Shown here in pieces: positions 18,161-26,208 of a DNA stretch of 64,000 bases. Positions within the stretch are counted from its first letter, which is position 1. Every line of letters begins with the position of its first letter. A program made the translations under genes and the position numbers. Source of the DNA: Phycisphaeraceae bacterium (GTDB taxonomy: Bacteria > Planctomycetota > Phycisphaerae > Phycisphaerales > UBA1924); contig JACKHE010000001.1 of NCBI GenBank assembly GCA_020639135.1, forward strand, positions 62,001 to 126,000. The letters are read 5' to 3'. The notes below the pieces were generated by a model. It saw only the letters and a list, made by a program, of their open reading frames with translations. It made no database searches and had not been told where the DNA came from.

Positions 18161-19684
18161 TCAGGCGGCCTTCTTCCGCCGTGGCGAGAAGACCCGGACG
18201 CAGTCGCCGCCGCTCTTGCGGGCCATCCGCATCGCGGAGTCCGTGGCGTGCATGATCTGCTCGATCCGGGCGAACGCCTCGATGGACGCCGCATCGATCG
18301 GGGTGACGCCGACGCTGAGCGAGACCTCGATGTCTGTGGGCGCGTCGGGACAGCTCGTGAGATCGAGTGGAGCGCTCGAGATCGCCGAGCGGAAGTGCTC
18401 GGCGCGGTGTGACGCCTCGGTCTTGTTGATGCCCGGCGCCAGGACCCCGAACTCGGCGCCACAGAGCCTGGCGATGGTGAACCCGCGATCGTCGAACGTC
18501 TCGGCGATCCTCCGTGCGATCCCGGTGATGACGGCGTCGCCGACCTCGCGTCCAAGCTGATCGTTGATCTCGGCGAGCTTGTCGATGTCCAGGATGATGA
18601 CGGCGAACTCGCCGCCGGGCTGCCTCGCCTGCTTCTGGAACAGGTCCTCGAGATCGGCTTCGAACTTCTTGCGCGTCGCGAGCCCGGTGAGTTCATCGAC
18701 ACGGATTGCGTGTTCGAGCTCGGCGTTGCGGCGAGTGGCCTCTTCGACCTCCTTGTCGTTGCGCAGCGCCATAGTGACGAGTTGATCGTTGGCCTTGCCG
18801 ATGACCTCCGCCGGGTCGGGGAACTTGCCGCCGGGGAGCTCGAGCAGCTTGGCGACCTCCTTGGCGCCGACGACGATCGACTCGAGCATCTCCTCGGCGC
18901 GCTTGAAATGGATCTCGAACCACTGCTGGCAGCGGTCGAGGTAGCGCTGCATCGGCTTGGAGGGGTTCTCGGCCTCCATGAGCGTCGCGGCTGCGAGGTT
19001 GCCGATGGCGACACACTGGACGATGTCGGCGAACGCCTCCGGCGCTGTCGAGGGCTGGGCGTGGTGCTTGATGCACATCACCATCGCCTCGGGCAGGCGC
19101 CAGCGCGTCGCGAGCATGGAGCCGACGAGCGGGTGGGTGATCTCGATCTCCTCGAGCTCGGCCCGGAGCAGGCGCTCGTGGGACACCGAGTTGACCAGCC
19201 TGGAGTACGACGGGCCGATCGCCGCGTTGAGCGCGATCATCCCGATGTCCTGCATCAGACCGCCCAGGAACGCCTCCTCGGGGTCGGCGGCCTTGGTCGA
19301 GCTGGCAACGATGCGCGCGGCGATCCCGGAGTAGAGCCCCCGGCGCCAGTAGGTCTCGTAATCGAACGACTCCTCGCCGGAGTCCTTCACCGCCTTGACC
19401 AGCGAGAACCCCAGCGCGAGGGTCTTGATGGCGTTGAGGCCCAGCATGATCTGGGCCTGAGCGAGCGTCGAGCAGGGCTTGGTGAGCCCGTAGAAGGCGG
19501 AGTTGATGGTCTTGAGCACCTTGCCCGCCAGGCCCTGGTCGTTCTGGATCGTGGCAGCGAGCTGCGCCATGGTGACGTTGTCATCCGCGGTGAGTTCGAT
19601 CACCTGCAGCGCGATCGCCGGCAGCGACGGGAGTCTGGGGCAATCGAGCACCTTCTCGAGCAGCCGTTCGTTCAACGGTCTCAC
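18161..19684 (-). CDS. HDOD domain protein with degenerate GGDEF domain
   Basis: 507 aa, cytoplasmic, GTG start at 19684. Residues 15-235 form an HDOD domain (LPSLPAIALQVIEL opening, helix block GLAGKVLKTINSAFYG, GGLMQDIGMIAL in place of a catalytic HD pair). A helical linker (245-325) leads to a GGDEF domain at 326-500 that keeps D330 (DELTGLATRKKFE) and the LDIDKLAEIND metal site (D366, D368). The signature loop itself reads CGAEF at 408-412 instead of GGDEF. Loss of the Gly-Gly and Asp makes diguanylate cyclase activity doubtful, so it may bind GTP or c-di-GMP or act as a scaffold. It stands alone between recO and the hydrolase operon, all on the minus strand. Confidence 0.9.
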   Translation of the reverse strand: MRPLNERLLEKVLDCPRLPSLPAIALQVIELTADDNVTMAQLAATIQNDQGLAGKVLKTINSAFYGLTKPCSTLAQAQIMLGLNAIKTLALGFSLVKAVKDSGEESFDYETYWRRGLYSGIAARIVASSTKAADPEEAFLGGLMQDIGMIALNAAIGPSYSRLVNSVSHERLLRAELEEIEITHPLVGSMLATRWRLPEAMVMCIKHHAQPSTAPEAFADIVQCVAIGNLAAATLMEAENPSKPMQRYLDRCQQWFEIHFKRAEEMLESIVVGAKEVAKLLELPGGKFPDPAEVIGKANDQLVTMALRNDKEVEEATRRNAELEHAIRVDELTGLATRKKFEADLEDLFQKQARQPGGEFAVIILDIDKLAEINDQLGREVGDAVITGIARRIAETFDDRGFTIARLCGAEFGVLAPGINKTEASHRAEHFRSAISSAPLDLTSCPDAPTDIEVSLSVGVTPIDAASIEAFARIEQIMHATDSAMRMARKSGGDCVRVFSPRRKKAA

Positions 19685-19799
19685 CTCTGGCGTTGATCAC
19701 GGACCACGCGGTCGCACAGACCCCGTGCTGACACACGGTCGCAGTCGTCATCGGCACCCGATTCTGAGCACTTGACGGCAATGGGCGTCTGGTCCGTCG

Positions 19800-20546
19800 T
19801 TATCCCTGATCGAAGAGCGCTGTCATGGTCGGCAGCTCCCGTCCGAGAACCCAGCGCAGGCACGACGCCAGAAAGAGGTTGGCGCGGAGCAGCGCCTGCT
19901 CGTCATCGAGAGCGCCCGGCGCCTCGGGGGCTCTCGTGTGATCGATCCCGCGGAGCAGGCCCAGCGTGGCGACGCGGATGCGCCACAGCTCCGCGCCGAC
20001 GTGGTCGGGTCCGGGGTCCGGTCGGAGCCGCCCCGCGGCGGGGTCGTAGCCCAGCACCGCGGCTTCTGAGCCGGGATCTGGCGGCTCGCTCAGGTCCGGG
20101 CGGTGCCCCGTCTCGTCGAGTGTCACCCACTGGAACCTGAGCACGATCTCCAGCGGATCAAGCCCCGAATCGAGTCCCCGGACCGCGTGGTCCATCGCGT
20201 CCCACAGGTCGGGGTGCGGATCGGCGTCGGTGAGCGTGTGCCGGACAAGATCGGCGATGTAGAGCCCGGCGTGGTGCGCGAGCAATCGCTGGTAGATCGA
20301 TCGGGGCCGGCGCGCCAGGCTCCATTCGGTCAGGATGGCGAGCTCGGCGCCGGGCTTGATGATCGCGACGATCTGCCCCAGGTCGAGCGTCTCGAAGCCG
20401 CCCGAGAAGGGCCCCTTGTCGCGCCGGGCGCCCTTGGCGAGACCGCGGAGGACGCCGTGCGTTCGGGTGAAGAGCGCCGCGGTCTGGCTGGTCTCGGAGT
20501 ATGGCCAGTGCCGGAGGACGTAGGCATCGTCGGTGATCGGAGGCAC
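19800..20546 (-). CDS. recO: DNA repair protein RecO
   Basis: 248 aa from a GTG at 20546. RecO binds DNA and SSB and loads RecA with RecR in recombinational repair. The N-terminal OB-fold has the family pattern: Y/FVLRHWPYSETS, LFTRTHGVLRGLAKGARR, then FETLDLGQIV and a long acidic helix region. The C-terminal half is helical (GLYIADLVRHTL, NLFLASCLRWVLG). The zinc-finger Cys set found in some RecO proteins is absent; only one Cys is near the end. The GTG start is chosen because it sits directly before the conserved first strand; longer in-frame starts add unrelated basic sequence overlapping a hairpin. A minus-strand terminator lies just upstream. Confidence 0.87.
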   Translation of the reverse strand: MPPITDDAYVLRHWPYSETSQTAALFTRTHGVLRGLAKGARRDKGPFSGGFETLDLGQIVAIIKPGAELAILTEWSLARRPRSIYQRLLAHHAGLYIADLVRHTLTDADPHPDLWDAMDHAVRGLDSGLDPLEIVLRFQWVTLDETGHRPDLSEPPDPGSEAAVLGYDPAAGRLRPDPGPDHVGAELWRIRVATLGLLRGIDHTRAPEAPGALDDEQALLRANLFLASCLRWVLGRELPTMTALFDQG

Positions 20547-20602
20547 GCGGCAAGCGTAGCGGGATCGCCGCCGGGCAGCCGCGGGCGCGATCCGTTGAAT
20601 CC

Positions 20603-20653
20603 AAAACGACACAACCGCTCCGGTCGTCGTTGCGATCGGAGCGGCTGGTGTCG
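20603..20653 (-). terminator. Intrinsic terminator for the coiled-coil gene
   Basis: Read on the minus strand, the stem CCGCTCCG/CGGAGCGG (20637-20644 with 20615-20622) extends outward by two and then five more base pairs with one mismatch and one bulge. A TTTT run follows (AAAA at 20603-20606 on the plus strand). It ends the transcript of the gene at 20720-21697 before recO. Confidence 0.55.
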
Positions 20654-20719
20654 TGAGGAGACGCCGGGTCCGGTGGGGCCTGCTGGGCAGTCCGGCCCCG
20701 GCGAATGCAATCTGTCGGA

Positions 20720-21697
20720 TCAGCGGCTGGAGGCGACGGGCCCCGCGACCTCCGCCTTGTCGCAATCGTTGTCGCGGTCGCAGTCCTCGATGCGGATCTC
20801 TACGTTGGTCCCGGTGGCGCGGGGCTTGCGGATCGTCGCCGAGACACCGGTGGTCGAGTAGCTCTGGGTGTCGATCTGGAAGGACGCCTTCCGCTCGTAG
20901 TCAACCTGCTCCTCGCGGTCGGCGATGGAGGCGATGCGGCTCTCGAGCTCGGCCTGCCGCTTGGCGAGGACCGACTTGAACTGGTCGAGGCTGGCGACGT
21001 GGTAGCGGCTCAGCTCGTCGATGCGCTCGGCGCGCTCTTCCATGACATCGACCATGCGCTCCTTGCGGGCGACGGAGTCGATCTGGCGGTCCAGCTGGGC
21101 GAGCTGGGCCTGGAACTGGGTCTGCTCGGACTCGAGCTTGCTCAGCAGCGAGGTGAGGCGCTCCTGGTCGCGCTTGAGGTTGGCCAGGTCGTTGTCCGCG
21201 TCGGTGGCGCGGGCCTCGTACGAGCGGACGAGTTCGGTGATGTAGTTCGCCTTGGAGTACGCCTCGTCCACCGTCAGGCTCTCGTCGTTGAACGAGATGG
21301 AGACGGTGCGCCAGGAGCCGTCGGAGGCGAACTCCGTGCGGGCCTCCTCGGCCCTGGCGAGCAGGGTGCTCAGGTCGCTCAGGTCGGCGGAGGCCATCGT
21401 GACGACCTTCTCGCTGACGGCCTTCTCACGCGAGATCTGCCGGACCTGCTCGACGAGCTCGGCGAGCTGGGAGCGGACCTCGGCGATGCGCTTGGGGTAC
21501 TGCTGCTGCAGGTCGCGGAGCTGCGCCCGCAGCGCGACGGGGTCGTCGATGTTCGCGTCGATGACCTTGACGATCTTGCTCTGCATCTGGTGGCCCAGGG
21601 CCATGACGCGGTGCGGACCGGCGATCACGACCGCTCCGCCGGTCACCAGGGCGCCGATCACACCGAGGCGGATCACTGTCTTGACGATGCCGGCCAT
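20720..21697 (-). CDS. Membrane-anchored coiled-coil protein, function unknown
   Basis: 325 aa. One N-terminal membrane helix (about residues 8-27) is followed by ~220 residues of charged heptad sequence, rich in Gln/Glu/Arg/Ala, which should form long coiled coils. The C-terminal ~50 residues are polar (IEIRIEDCDRDNDCD) with two Cys spaced six apart. Loosely like PspA or spheroplast-protein-type helical hairpins, but I see no family signature. GAGGT lies 7-11 bases before the ATG. It is divergent from the sigma factor across a 358-base region and ends at a clear terminator, so it is monocistronic. It may respond to envelope stress together with the sigma/kinase pair; this is inference from position only. 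Confidence 0.75.
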   Translation of the reverse strand: MAGIVKTVIRLGVIGALVTGGAVVIAGPHRVMALGHQMQSKIVKVIDANIDDPVALRAQLRDLQQQYPKRIAEVRSQLAELVEQVRQISREKAVSEKVVTMASADLSDLSTLLARAEEARTEFASDGSWRTVSISFNDESLTVDEAYSKANYITELVRSYEARATDADNDLANLKRDQERLTSLLSKLESEQTQFQAQLAQLDRQIDSVARKERMVDVMEERAERIDELSRYHVASLDQFKSVLAKRQAELESRIASIADREEQVDYERKASFQIDTQSYSTTGVSATIRKPRATGTNVEIRIEDCDRDNDCDKAEVAGPVASSR

Positions 21698-22055
21698 ATC
21701 TGTACCTCACTCACAAGTTGATTCACTTGGCCCCCGGATCGAACCGTTCGTCCGGGGCGCCGTCCGGCAGAGTTCTTGGGCGGCGCCGGGTTTCGATTTC
21801 ACGAGGAACGCTCGCGGTGGAAAAAAGTGCGCCCCGGACTTTCCCCGGGGGGTTCATCGCCGCGCGAAAGAGCGTCCGGCGGAGCCCCCACAACCGGCCG
21901 GGGGGCGGTGTCGTCCGGCATTCCCGCCAATGGGACACGCCAGCGGGGGACGCGGCGCGTATCCTGTCGGGTGCGGCGATATCGCCGTATCTCCGGCGAA
22001 GGGCGCCGGTTGCGCGGCTATCGGACGGCGCCGACGAACAGGGCCGAGGGGATCG
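21698..22055. other. Divergent intergenic region with inverted repeats
   Basis: 358 bases with no gene. Three repeats are visible: CAAGT-N6-ACTTG (21714-21729) just upstream of the coiled-coil gene; a hairpin of about 11 bp with one bulge (21732-21743 with 21747-21757); and a perfect 14-bp palindrome CGGCGATATCGCCG (21974-21987), 68 bases before the sigma factor start. The palindrome is a reasonable operator candidate. No promoter close to the -35/-10 consensus was found on either strand. Confidence 0.4.
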
Positions 22056-22814
22056 ATGCTCAACAACCTCACCACGAACTTCATCGGGAGGCTCCGCTGC
22101 CGCGACGAGGCGGCGTGGTTCGAGCTGTGGGAGACGTTCGGCCCGGTGATCCGCGCGCAGCTCTCCAAGTGGGGCAAGGGGCGGATCGGCTCGGAGACGG
22201 TGCGCGACCTCTCGCAGGAGACGCTGGCGGCGCTGTCGAACTCCATCGATACCTACGACCCCTCGCGGGGGGCGCGGTTCTCGACGTGGCTGCTGGCGAT
22301 CGCCAAGCACACACTGGGCGACGAGATCGACCGGCGGATGGCGCTCAAGCGCGGGCGGGGCGTCAAGGCGCTCAACCTCGAGGAATCCTGGATGTACGCG
22401 GATCATCCGGGCGCCCGGTCCCCCGACGGGGAGTACGAGGCGTCGGTCTTCCGGGCGAAGGTGGAGGCCGCGATCCGGATGGTCGAGCGGAACTGCGATT
22501 TCACGGATTTCTCGATCTACCGGATGCGGGTGCTCGAGAATGTCAGCGGCAAGGATGTGGCCCAGCGGCTGGGCACGAGCGAGCCGACGGTCAGCCGGCG
22601 CCTGAGCAAGGTCCGGGACATGGTCCGGGAGCGGCTGTGCGAGGTCATCGCCACGTACAGCTTCACGGAGGAGGAGCACGCCGAGGCCGAGCGAAATGGC
22701 CTGGCGCTGAATCCGACCAATGCGGACGACGCCCTCTTTGACGAGGCGATCGCCGAGATTTACCACACGCAGCAGGCGCTGCGGCGTCAGGACCAGGCCT
22801 CCATGATGGAGTGA
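22056..22814 (+). CDS. ECF-like RNA polymerase sigma factor
   Basis: 252 aa from the ATG at 22056, preceded by GAGGGGATCG (good ribosome binding site, 4-base spacing). Long in-frame upstream sequence is noncoding. Region 2 is visible: a helix with WETFGPVIRAQL, DLSQETLAAL, YDPSRGARFSTWLLAIAKH. Region 4 near residues 175-215 has the helix-turn-helix VSGKDVAQRLGTSEPTVSRRL. A longer-than-usual linker (~50 residues) and an acidic C-terminal tail of ~45 residues set it apart from a minimal ECF factor. The serine/threonine kinase gene follows after 80 bases, an arrangement common in planctomycetes where the kinase may control the sigma factor. Confidence 0.88.
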   Translation: MLNNLTTNFIGRLRCRDEAAWFELWETFGPVIRAQLSKWGKGRIGSETVRDLSQETLAALSNSIDTYDPSRGARFSTWLLAIAKHTLGDEIDRRMALKRGRGVKALNLEESWMYADHPGARSPDGEYEASVFRAKVEAAIRMVERNCDFTDFSIYRMRVLENVSGKDVAQRLGTSEPTVSRRLSKVRDMVRERLCEVIATYSFTEEEHAEAERNGLALNPTNADDALFDEAIAEIYHTQQALRRQDQASMME

Positions 22815-22894
22815 CCGGTCGTCGGGGACGCCGGGCGGCCTCCTGAACCGCTCGGGTCGGATCGCGCTTCGTCGGGACGGCGAGGAGATTCGGG

Positions 22895-25375
22895 ATGCAG
22901 ATCCTCTTTGCCATGTTGGCCGCCGCCGCAGCGATCGCGCTGCTGGTCGTGGTCGTGGTCTTCATCGTGGCCCCGGCGTTCAAGCTGATCGGTATGGCGT
23001 TCGCCCACGTGTTCCGGTTCATCGGGGGCGTGATCGGCGATTCGCTCCGCGCCGTCGGGGCGGTCATCACGATGGCGGTGTTCGTCCCGTTCGTGATCCT
23101 GAACATCATCATCGGGCGCTGGTCGGCGGCGGGGCACTTCGGCCGCTCGATCCAGGAGGAGTGCCACGCCTTCGGGCGCTCGCTCTACCGGGTGTTCCTG
23201 GGGCATCCCGCGCGGCTGCTGCTGCTGCGCCCGATGCTCGAGGGCGTGGAGCAGCGCGTGCCGCAGGCGATGGCGCAGGTCCCCGGTGCGGACAAGCCCT
23301 CGCGCAAGACGGGCTCGTTCGAGGGGTACAGGATCGTCGGGTCGCTGCCCACCGGCGGCTCGGGGGCGAAGCTGTACATCGCCGAGCCCGACGAGCGGCG
23401 CGTGGCGGCCTTCGCGCGGCAGGGCGCGCCGGGCATCGACCGCGTGATCATCAAGTCGTTCAGCCTCAAGGACGGGTCGAGCCTGCCGCAGATCATCCGC
23501 GAGAGCCGGGCGCTGGAGGCGGCGAAGAAGATCGGCCTGGTGCTCGAGCACGAGCTGACGGAGCACCGCTTCCACTACGTGATGCCGTACGTACCGGGCG
23601 AGAGCCTGGGCGTGGTGGGCCACCGGCTGCACGACGACGCCGGGGCCCAGGGTCTGGACGACCGCCGCATGCGCGAGGCGCTGGGGTACGTCGCGGACCT
23701 GCTCCAGACGATCGCGGTGTACCACCGCGCGGGGCTGTGGCACAAGGACATCAAGCCGGACAACATCATCGTCTCCGAGGGCCGGGCGCACCTGGTGGAC
23801 CTGGGCCTCGTGACGCCGCTGCGCAGCGCGATGACGCTGACGACGCACGGGACGGAGTACTTCCGCGACCCCGAGATGGTGCGGATGGCGCTCAAGGGCG
23901 TGAAGGTGCACGAGGTGGACGGCGCCAAGTTCGACGTGTACGCGACGGGCGCGGTGCTGTACTCGCTGGTGGAGAACCAGTTCCCGGCGCACGGCGGGAT
24001 GTCGCTGCTGAACAAGCGCTGCCCCGAGGCGGTGCGGTGGATCGTGCGGCGCTCGATGGCCGAGTACAACCAGCGCTACACCTCGGCGCAGGAGATGCAC
24101 GCCGACCTGCAGGCCGTGCTGGGCGCCGACGACCTGTACAACCTGATGCCGGCGGACCTGCCCAGCGTCAAGGGCGGCGTGGACGCCTCGGCGCACGACG
24201 ACCCGGACCTCGACGAGGCGACGCGCGTCATCGCCGCCGGGACCCCCGCGCCGCCCGTGGCGGAGCCCGCCGCCGAGCGTGTCGCGCCGGTCGCCCCCCC
24301 ACCGTCGCCGCGAGCCCCTCAGGAGCGGGGCAAACCCCGTCTCTCGCTGGTGAACTGGTGGACCGGCTCGTACGCGCCGGAGCGCGGTCGGCCCGCGCCC
24401 GCGGCGCCGACGCCGGAAATGGATGAGGGCGCCGACGGCTGGCGCCCCTGGCGCGAGGGCGCCGCCGAGCCGCTGATCGACAAGGCCATCCCCAGGGGGC
24501 AGCGCCCCAGCGCCGAAGCGCAGCTGCGGCACGCCCGCCAGCGCGCCTCGGCCGCGCGGCAACGCGCTCAGCACGCGAGGATGAAGGCCCGGCACGTTCG
24601 TCGGTCGCGGGACCGGCACAGCAGGCAGCTCAACTCTGGTGTCGGGGTCGCGCTGTTCATCTTCCTCGCGGCGACGGTCGGCGGCGCGTTCGCGCTCGTC
24701 AACTCCGCGATGAACAACAAGCAGGCGGGCGTGACCGTTGACAACGACGCGCTGGCCGCGACCGTGGACACGGAAGCGGGGATGGAGACCATCCAGACCC
24801 TGCTGGGCGATCTCAAGAATCTCGGCGGTCTGCGCGGCATGCACGGGCAGGTCGTCGAGGCGCTCGCCGACGCGGGGATCTACGACGAGGAGCAGGGCAT
24901 CCTGCGGTTCGAGGACGAGGGCAACACGATCACCGTCAAGGCGCCGGAGTGGCTCAAGGTCGATGACCGGGTGGCGGCGACCGACCCGGGGGCGCCCCCC
25001 GCGGCGCTGCAGCCGGCGGATCTGGGAGCCGTGCTGGTGCTCAACTCGCTGGGCGAGTCCGCGGACGACGCGAGCAACGCGGTGATCGAGGCGGGGCTGG
25101 CGAAGCTCCGGACGCTGGGCTACCAGGTCGTCGGCCCGGGGGGCACGGACGAGGACATCGCGCTGACGGGTGAGGCGCTGCACGAGATCGGTCTCGGGGC
25201 GGCCGATGACTCGGCGACGATCGAACGGCTCAAGGCGTGGCTGGCCGGCGAGGGCCAGGAGCTCCAGGGCCTGGTCTGGATCAGCAAGGACAAGCCGATC
25301 GAGAGCCCCCTGGTGCTGATGCACAGCCGGAAGGACGAGCGCCGGGTCGAGCGGCTGTTCCGTCCCGTGCGCTGA
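22895..25375 (+). CDS. Membrane serine/threonine protein kinase
   Basis: 826 aa. N-terminal membrane segments (residues ~5-27 and ~52-73) precede a Hanks-type kinase domain at about 145-420: Gly loop GGSGAKLY (154-161), invariant Lys187 in VIIKSF, Glu203, catalytic loop HKDIKPDN (283-290, Asp285), and DLG (302-304) in place of DFG. After it come a Pro/Ala/Arg-rich linker (~440-580), a membrane helix (~583-603), and a ~220-residue extracytoplasmic domain of unknown type, so the protein may sense outside signals. It is 80 bases after the sigma factor and probably co-transcribed. HRD is HKD here, which is an ordinary variation. Confidence 0.9.
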   Translation: MQILFAMLAAAAAIALLVVVVVFIVAPAFKLIGMAFAHVFRFIGGVIGDSLRAVGAVITMAVFVPFVILNIIIGRWSAAGHFGRSIQEECHAFGRSLYRVFLGHPARLLLLRPMLEGVEQRVPQAMAQVPGADKPSRKTGSFEGYRIVGSLPTGGSGAKLYIAEPDERRVAAFARQGAPGIDRVIIKSFSLKDGSSLPQIIRESRALEAAKKIGLVLEHELTEHRFHYVMPYVPGESLGVVGHRLHDDAGAQGLDDRRMREALGYVADLLQTIAVYHRAGLWHKDIKPDNIIVSEGRAHLVDLGLVTPLRSAMTLTTHGTEYFRDPEMVRMALKGVKVHEVDGAKFDVYATGAVLYSLVENQFPAHGGMSLLNKRCPEAVRWIVRRSMAEYNQRYTSAQEMHADLQAVLGADDLYNLMPADLPSVKGGVDASAHDDPDLDEATRVIAAGTPAPPVAEPAAERVAPVAPPPSPRAPQERGKPRLSLVNWWTGSYAPERGRPAPAAPTPEMDEGADGWRPWREGAAEPLIDKAIPRGQRPSAEAQLRHARQRASAARQRAQHARMKARHVRRSRDRHSRQLNSGVGVALFIFLAATVGGAFALVNSAMNNKQAGVTVDNDALAATVDTEAGMETIQTLLGDLKNLGGLRGMHGQVVEALADAGIYDEEQGILRFEDEGNTITVKAPEWLKVDDRVAATDPGAPPAALQPADLGAVLVLNSLGESADDASNAVIEAGLAKLRTLGYQVVGPGGTDEDIALTGEALHEIGLGAADDSATIERLKAWLAGEGQELQGLVWISKDKPIESPLVLMHSRKDERRVERLFRPVR

Positions 25376-25415
25376 GCCGATCCGGTCGAATCCCCGACAT
25401 TTCCACGCCGATCGG

Positions 25416-25445
25416 TTGACCTCGGTCGAGTCGGCCCGCTACCGT
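25416..25445 (+). promoter_or_regulatory. Candidate promoter before cysC
   Basis: TTGACC (25416-25421) and TACCGT (25440-25445) with 18-base spacing, 40 bases after the kinase gene and about 49 bases before cysC. The -35 is good and the -10 weak. Confidence 0.38.
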
Positions 25446-25463
25446 CGCTCCGGCCCCTGTCGG

Positions 25464-25483
25464 GGTGTTTTTCATCAGAGGAG
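25464..25483 (+). promoter_or_regulatory. Leader element shared with the PAP phosphatase gene
   Basis: GG-T-GTTTTTC-ATC-AGAGGAG at 25464-25483 matches 16 of 20 bases of the element at 26183-26202. A 4-bp CCCC/GGGG hairpin (25454-25465, loop TGTC) sits directly before the T run, so it could act as a weak attenuator or simply as a U-rich enhancer before the ribosome binding site. Confidence 0.4.
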
Positions 25484-25493
25484 GCGACGTCGG

Positions 25494-26114
25494 ATGACCC
25501 AGCAGAAAGCAACGAACATCACCTGGCACGAGGGCGACATCGCCCGCGAGGAGCGCTGGGGCGCTCTCAACTGCACCGGCCTGACCATGTGGTTCACCGG
25601 GCTCAGCGCCAGCGGCAAGAGCACCATCGCCTCCGCGCTCGAGCAGGCGCTCGTCAACCGCGGCGTCAACTGCTACCGCCTCGACGGCGACAACATCCGC
25701 TTCGGGCTCAACAAGAACCTGGGCTTCAGCGCCGAGGACCGCGCCGAGAACATCCGCCGCATCAGCGAGGTCGCCAAGCTCTTCGCCGACTCCGGCACGA
25801 TCACCCTCACCAGCTTCATCAGCCCCTACCGCGCCGACCGTGAGGCGTGCCGGGAGCTGCACCACGGCGCCGGCCTGCGTTTCATCGAGGTGTACGTGGA
25901 CACCCCGCTGGAGGTGTGCGAGCAGCGCGACCCCAAGGGTCTGTACAAGAAGGCCCGCGCCGGGGAGATCAAGGGCTTCACCGGGATCGACGATCCCTAC
26001 GAGGAGCCGCGCAGCCCGGAGCTGACGATCAAAACCGCCGAGAAGTCGCTCGAGGCGTGCGTCGAGGCGTGCATCGATTATCTTGTCGAGGCGGGCGCGA
26101 TCCGTCCGGCGTAA
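25494..26114 (+). CDS. cysC: Adenylylsulfate (APS) kinase
   Basis: 206 aa, the usual size. It phosphorylates APS on the 3'-hydroxyl of its ribose to give PAPS, the universal sulfuryl donor. Walker A is GLSASGKST (residues 36-44). RLDGDNIRFGLNKNLGFSAEDRAENIRR and FISPYRADR are the APS-binding blocks, and IEVYVDTPLEVCEQRDPKGLYKKAR is the lid region. The ATG at 25494 has GAGGAGG 9 bases upstream. It is followed after 94 bases by a PAP phosphatase and then an anion transporter, forming a sulfate/PAPS module. With three sulfotransferases nearby and no PAPS reductase in the window, PAPS is most simply used for sulfation. Confidence 0.96.
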   Translation: MTQQKATNITWHEGDIAREERWGALNCTGLTMWFTGLSASGKSTIASALEQALVNRGVNCYRLDGDNIRFGLNKNLGFSAEDRAENIRRISEVAKLFADSGTITLTSFISPYRADREACRELHHGAGLRFIEVYVDTPLEVCEQRDPKGLYKKARAGEIKGFTGIDDPYEEPRSPELTIKTAEKSLEACVEACIDYLVEAGAIRPA

Positions 26115-26182
26115 GGCCGCCGACGCCGGTTGTTGACCCAACGCTGCGCAGCCCGGGCGTTCCCCGCGCCCCCCGCCCCCAC

Positions 26183-26202
26183 GGCGTTTTTCCCGAGAGG
26201 AG
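26183..26202 (+). promoter_or_regulatory. Leader element shared with cysC
   Basis: GG-C-GTTTTTC-CCG-AGAGGAG, 16 of 20 bases identical to 25464-25483 and ending in the ribosome binding site (AGAGGAG, 6 bases before the ATG at 26209). A shared post-transcriptional control is possible. Confidence 0.4.
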
Positions 26203-26208
26203 TCCGTC

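Noticed and set aside
21252..22055. Long in-frame extension before the sigma factor
   Set aside because: It runs through the coiled-coil gene and the divergent region; the ATG at 22056 has an excellent ribosome binding site.
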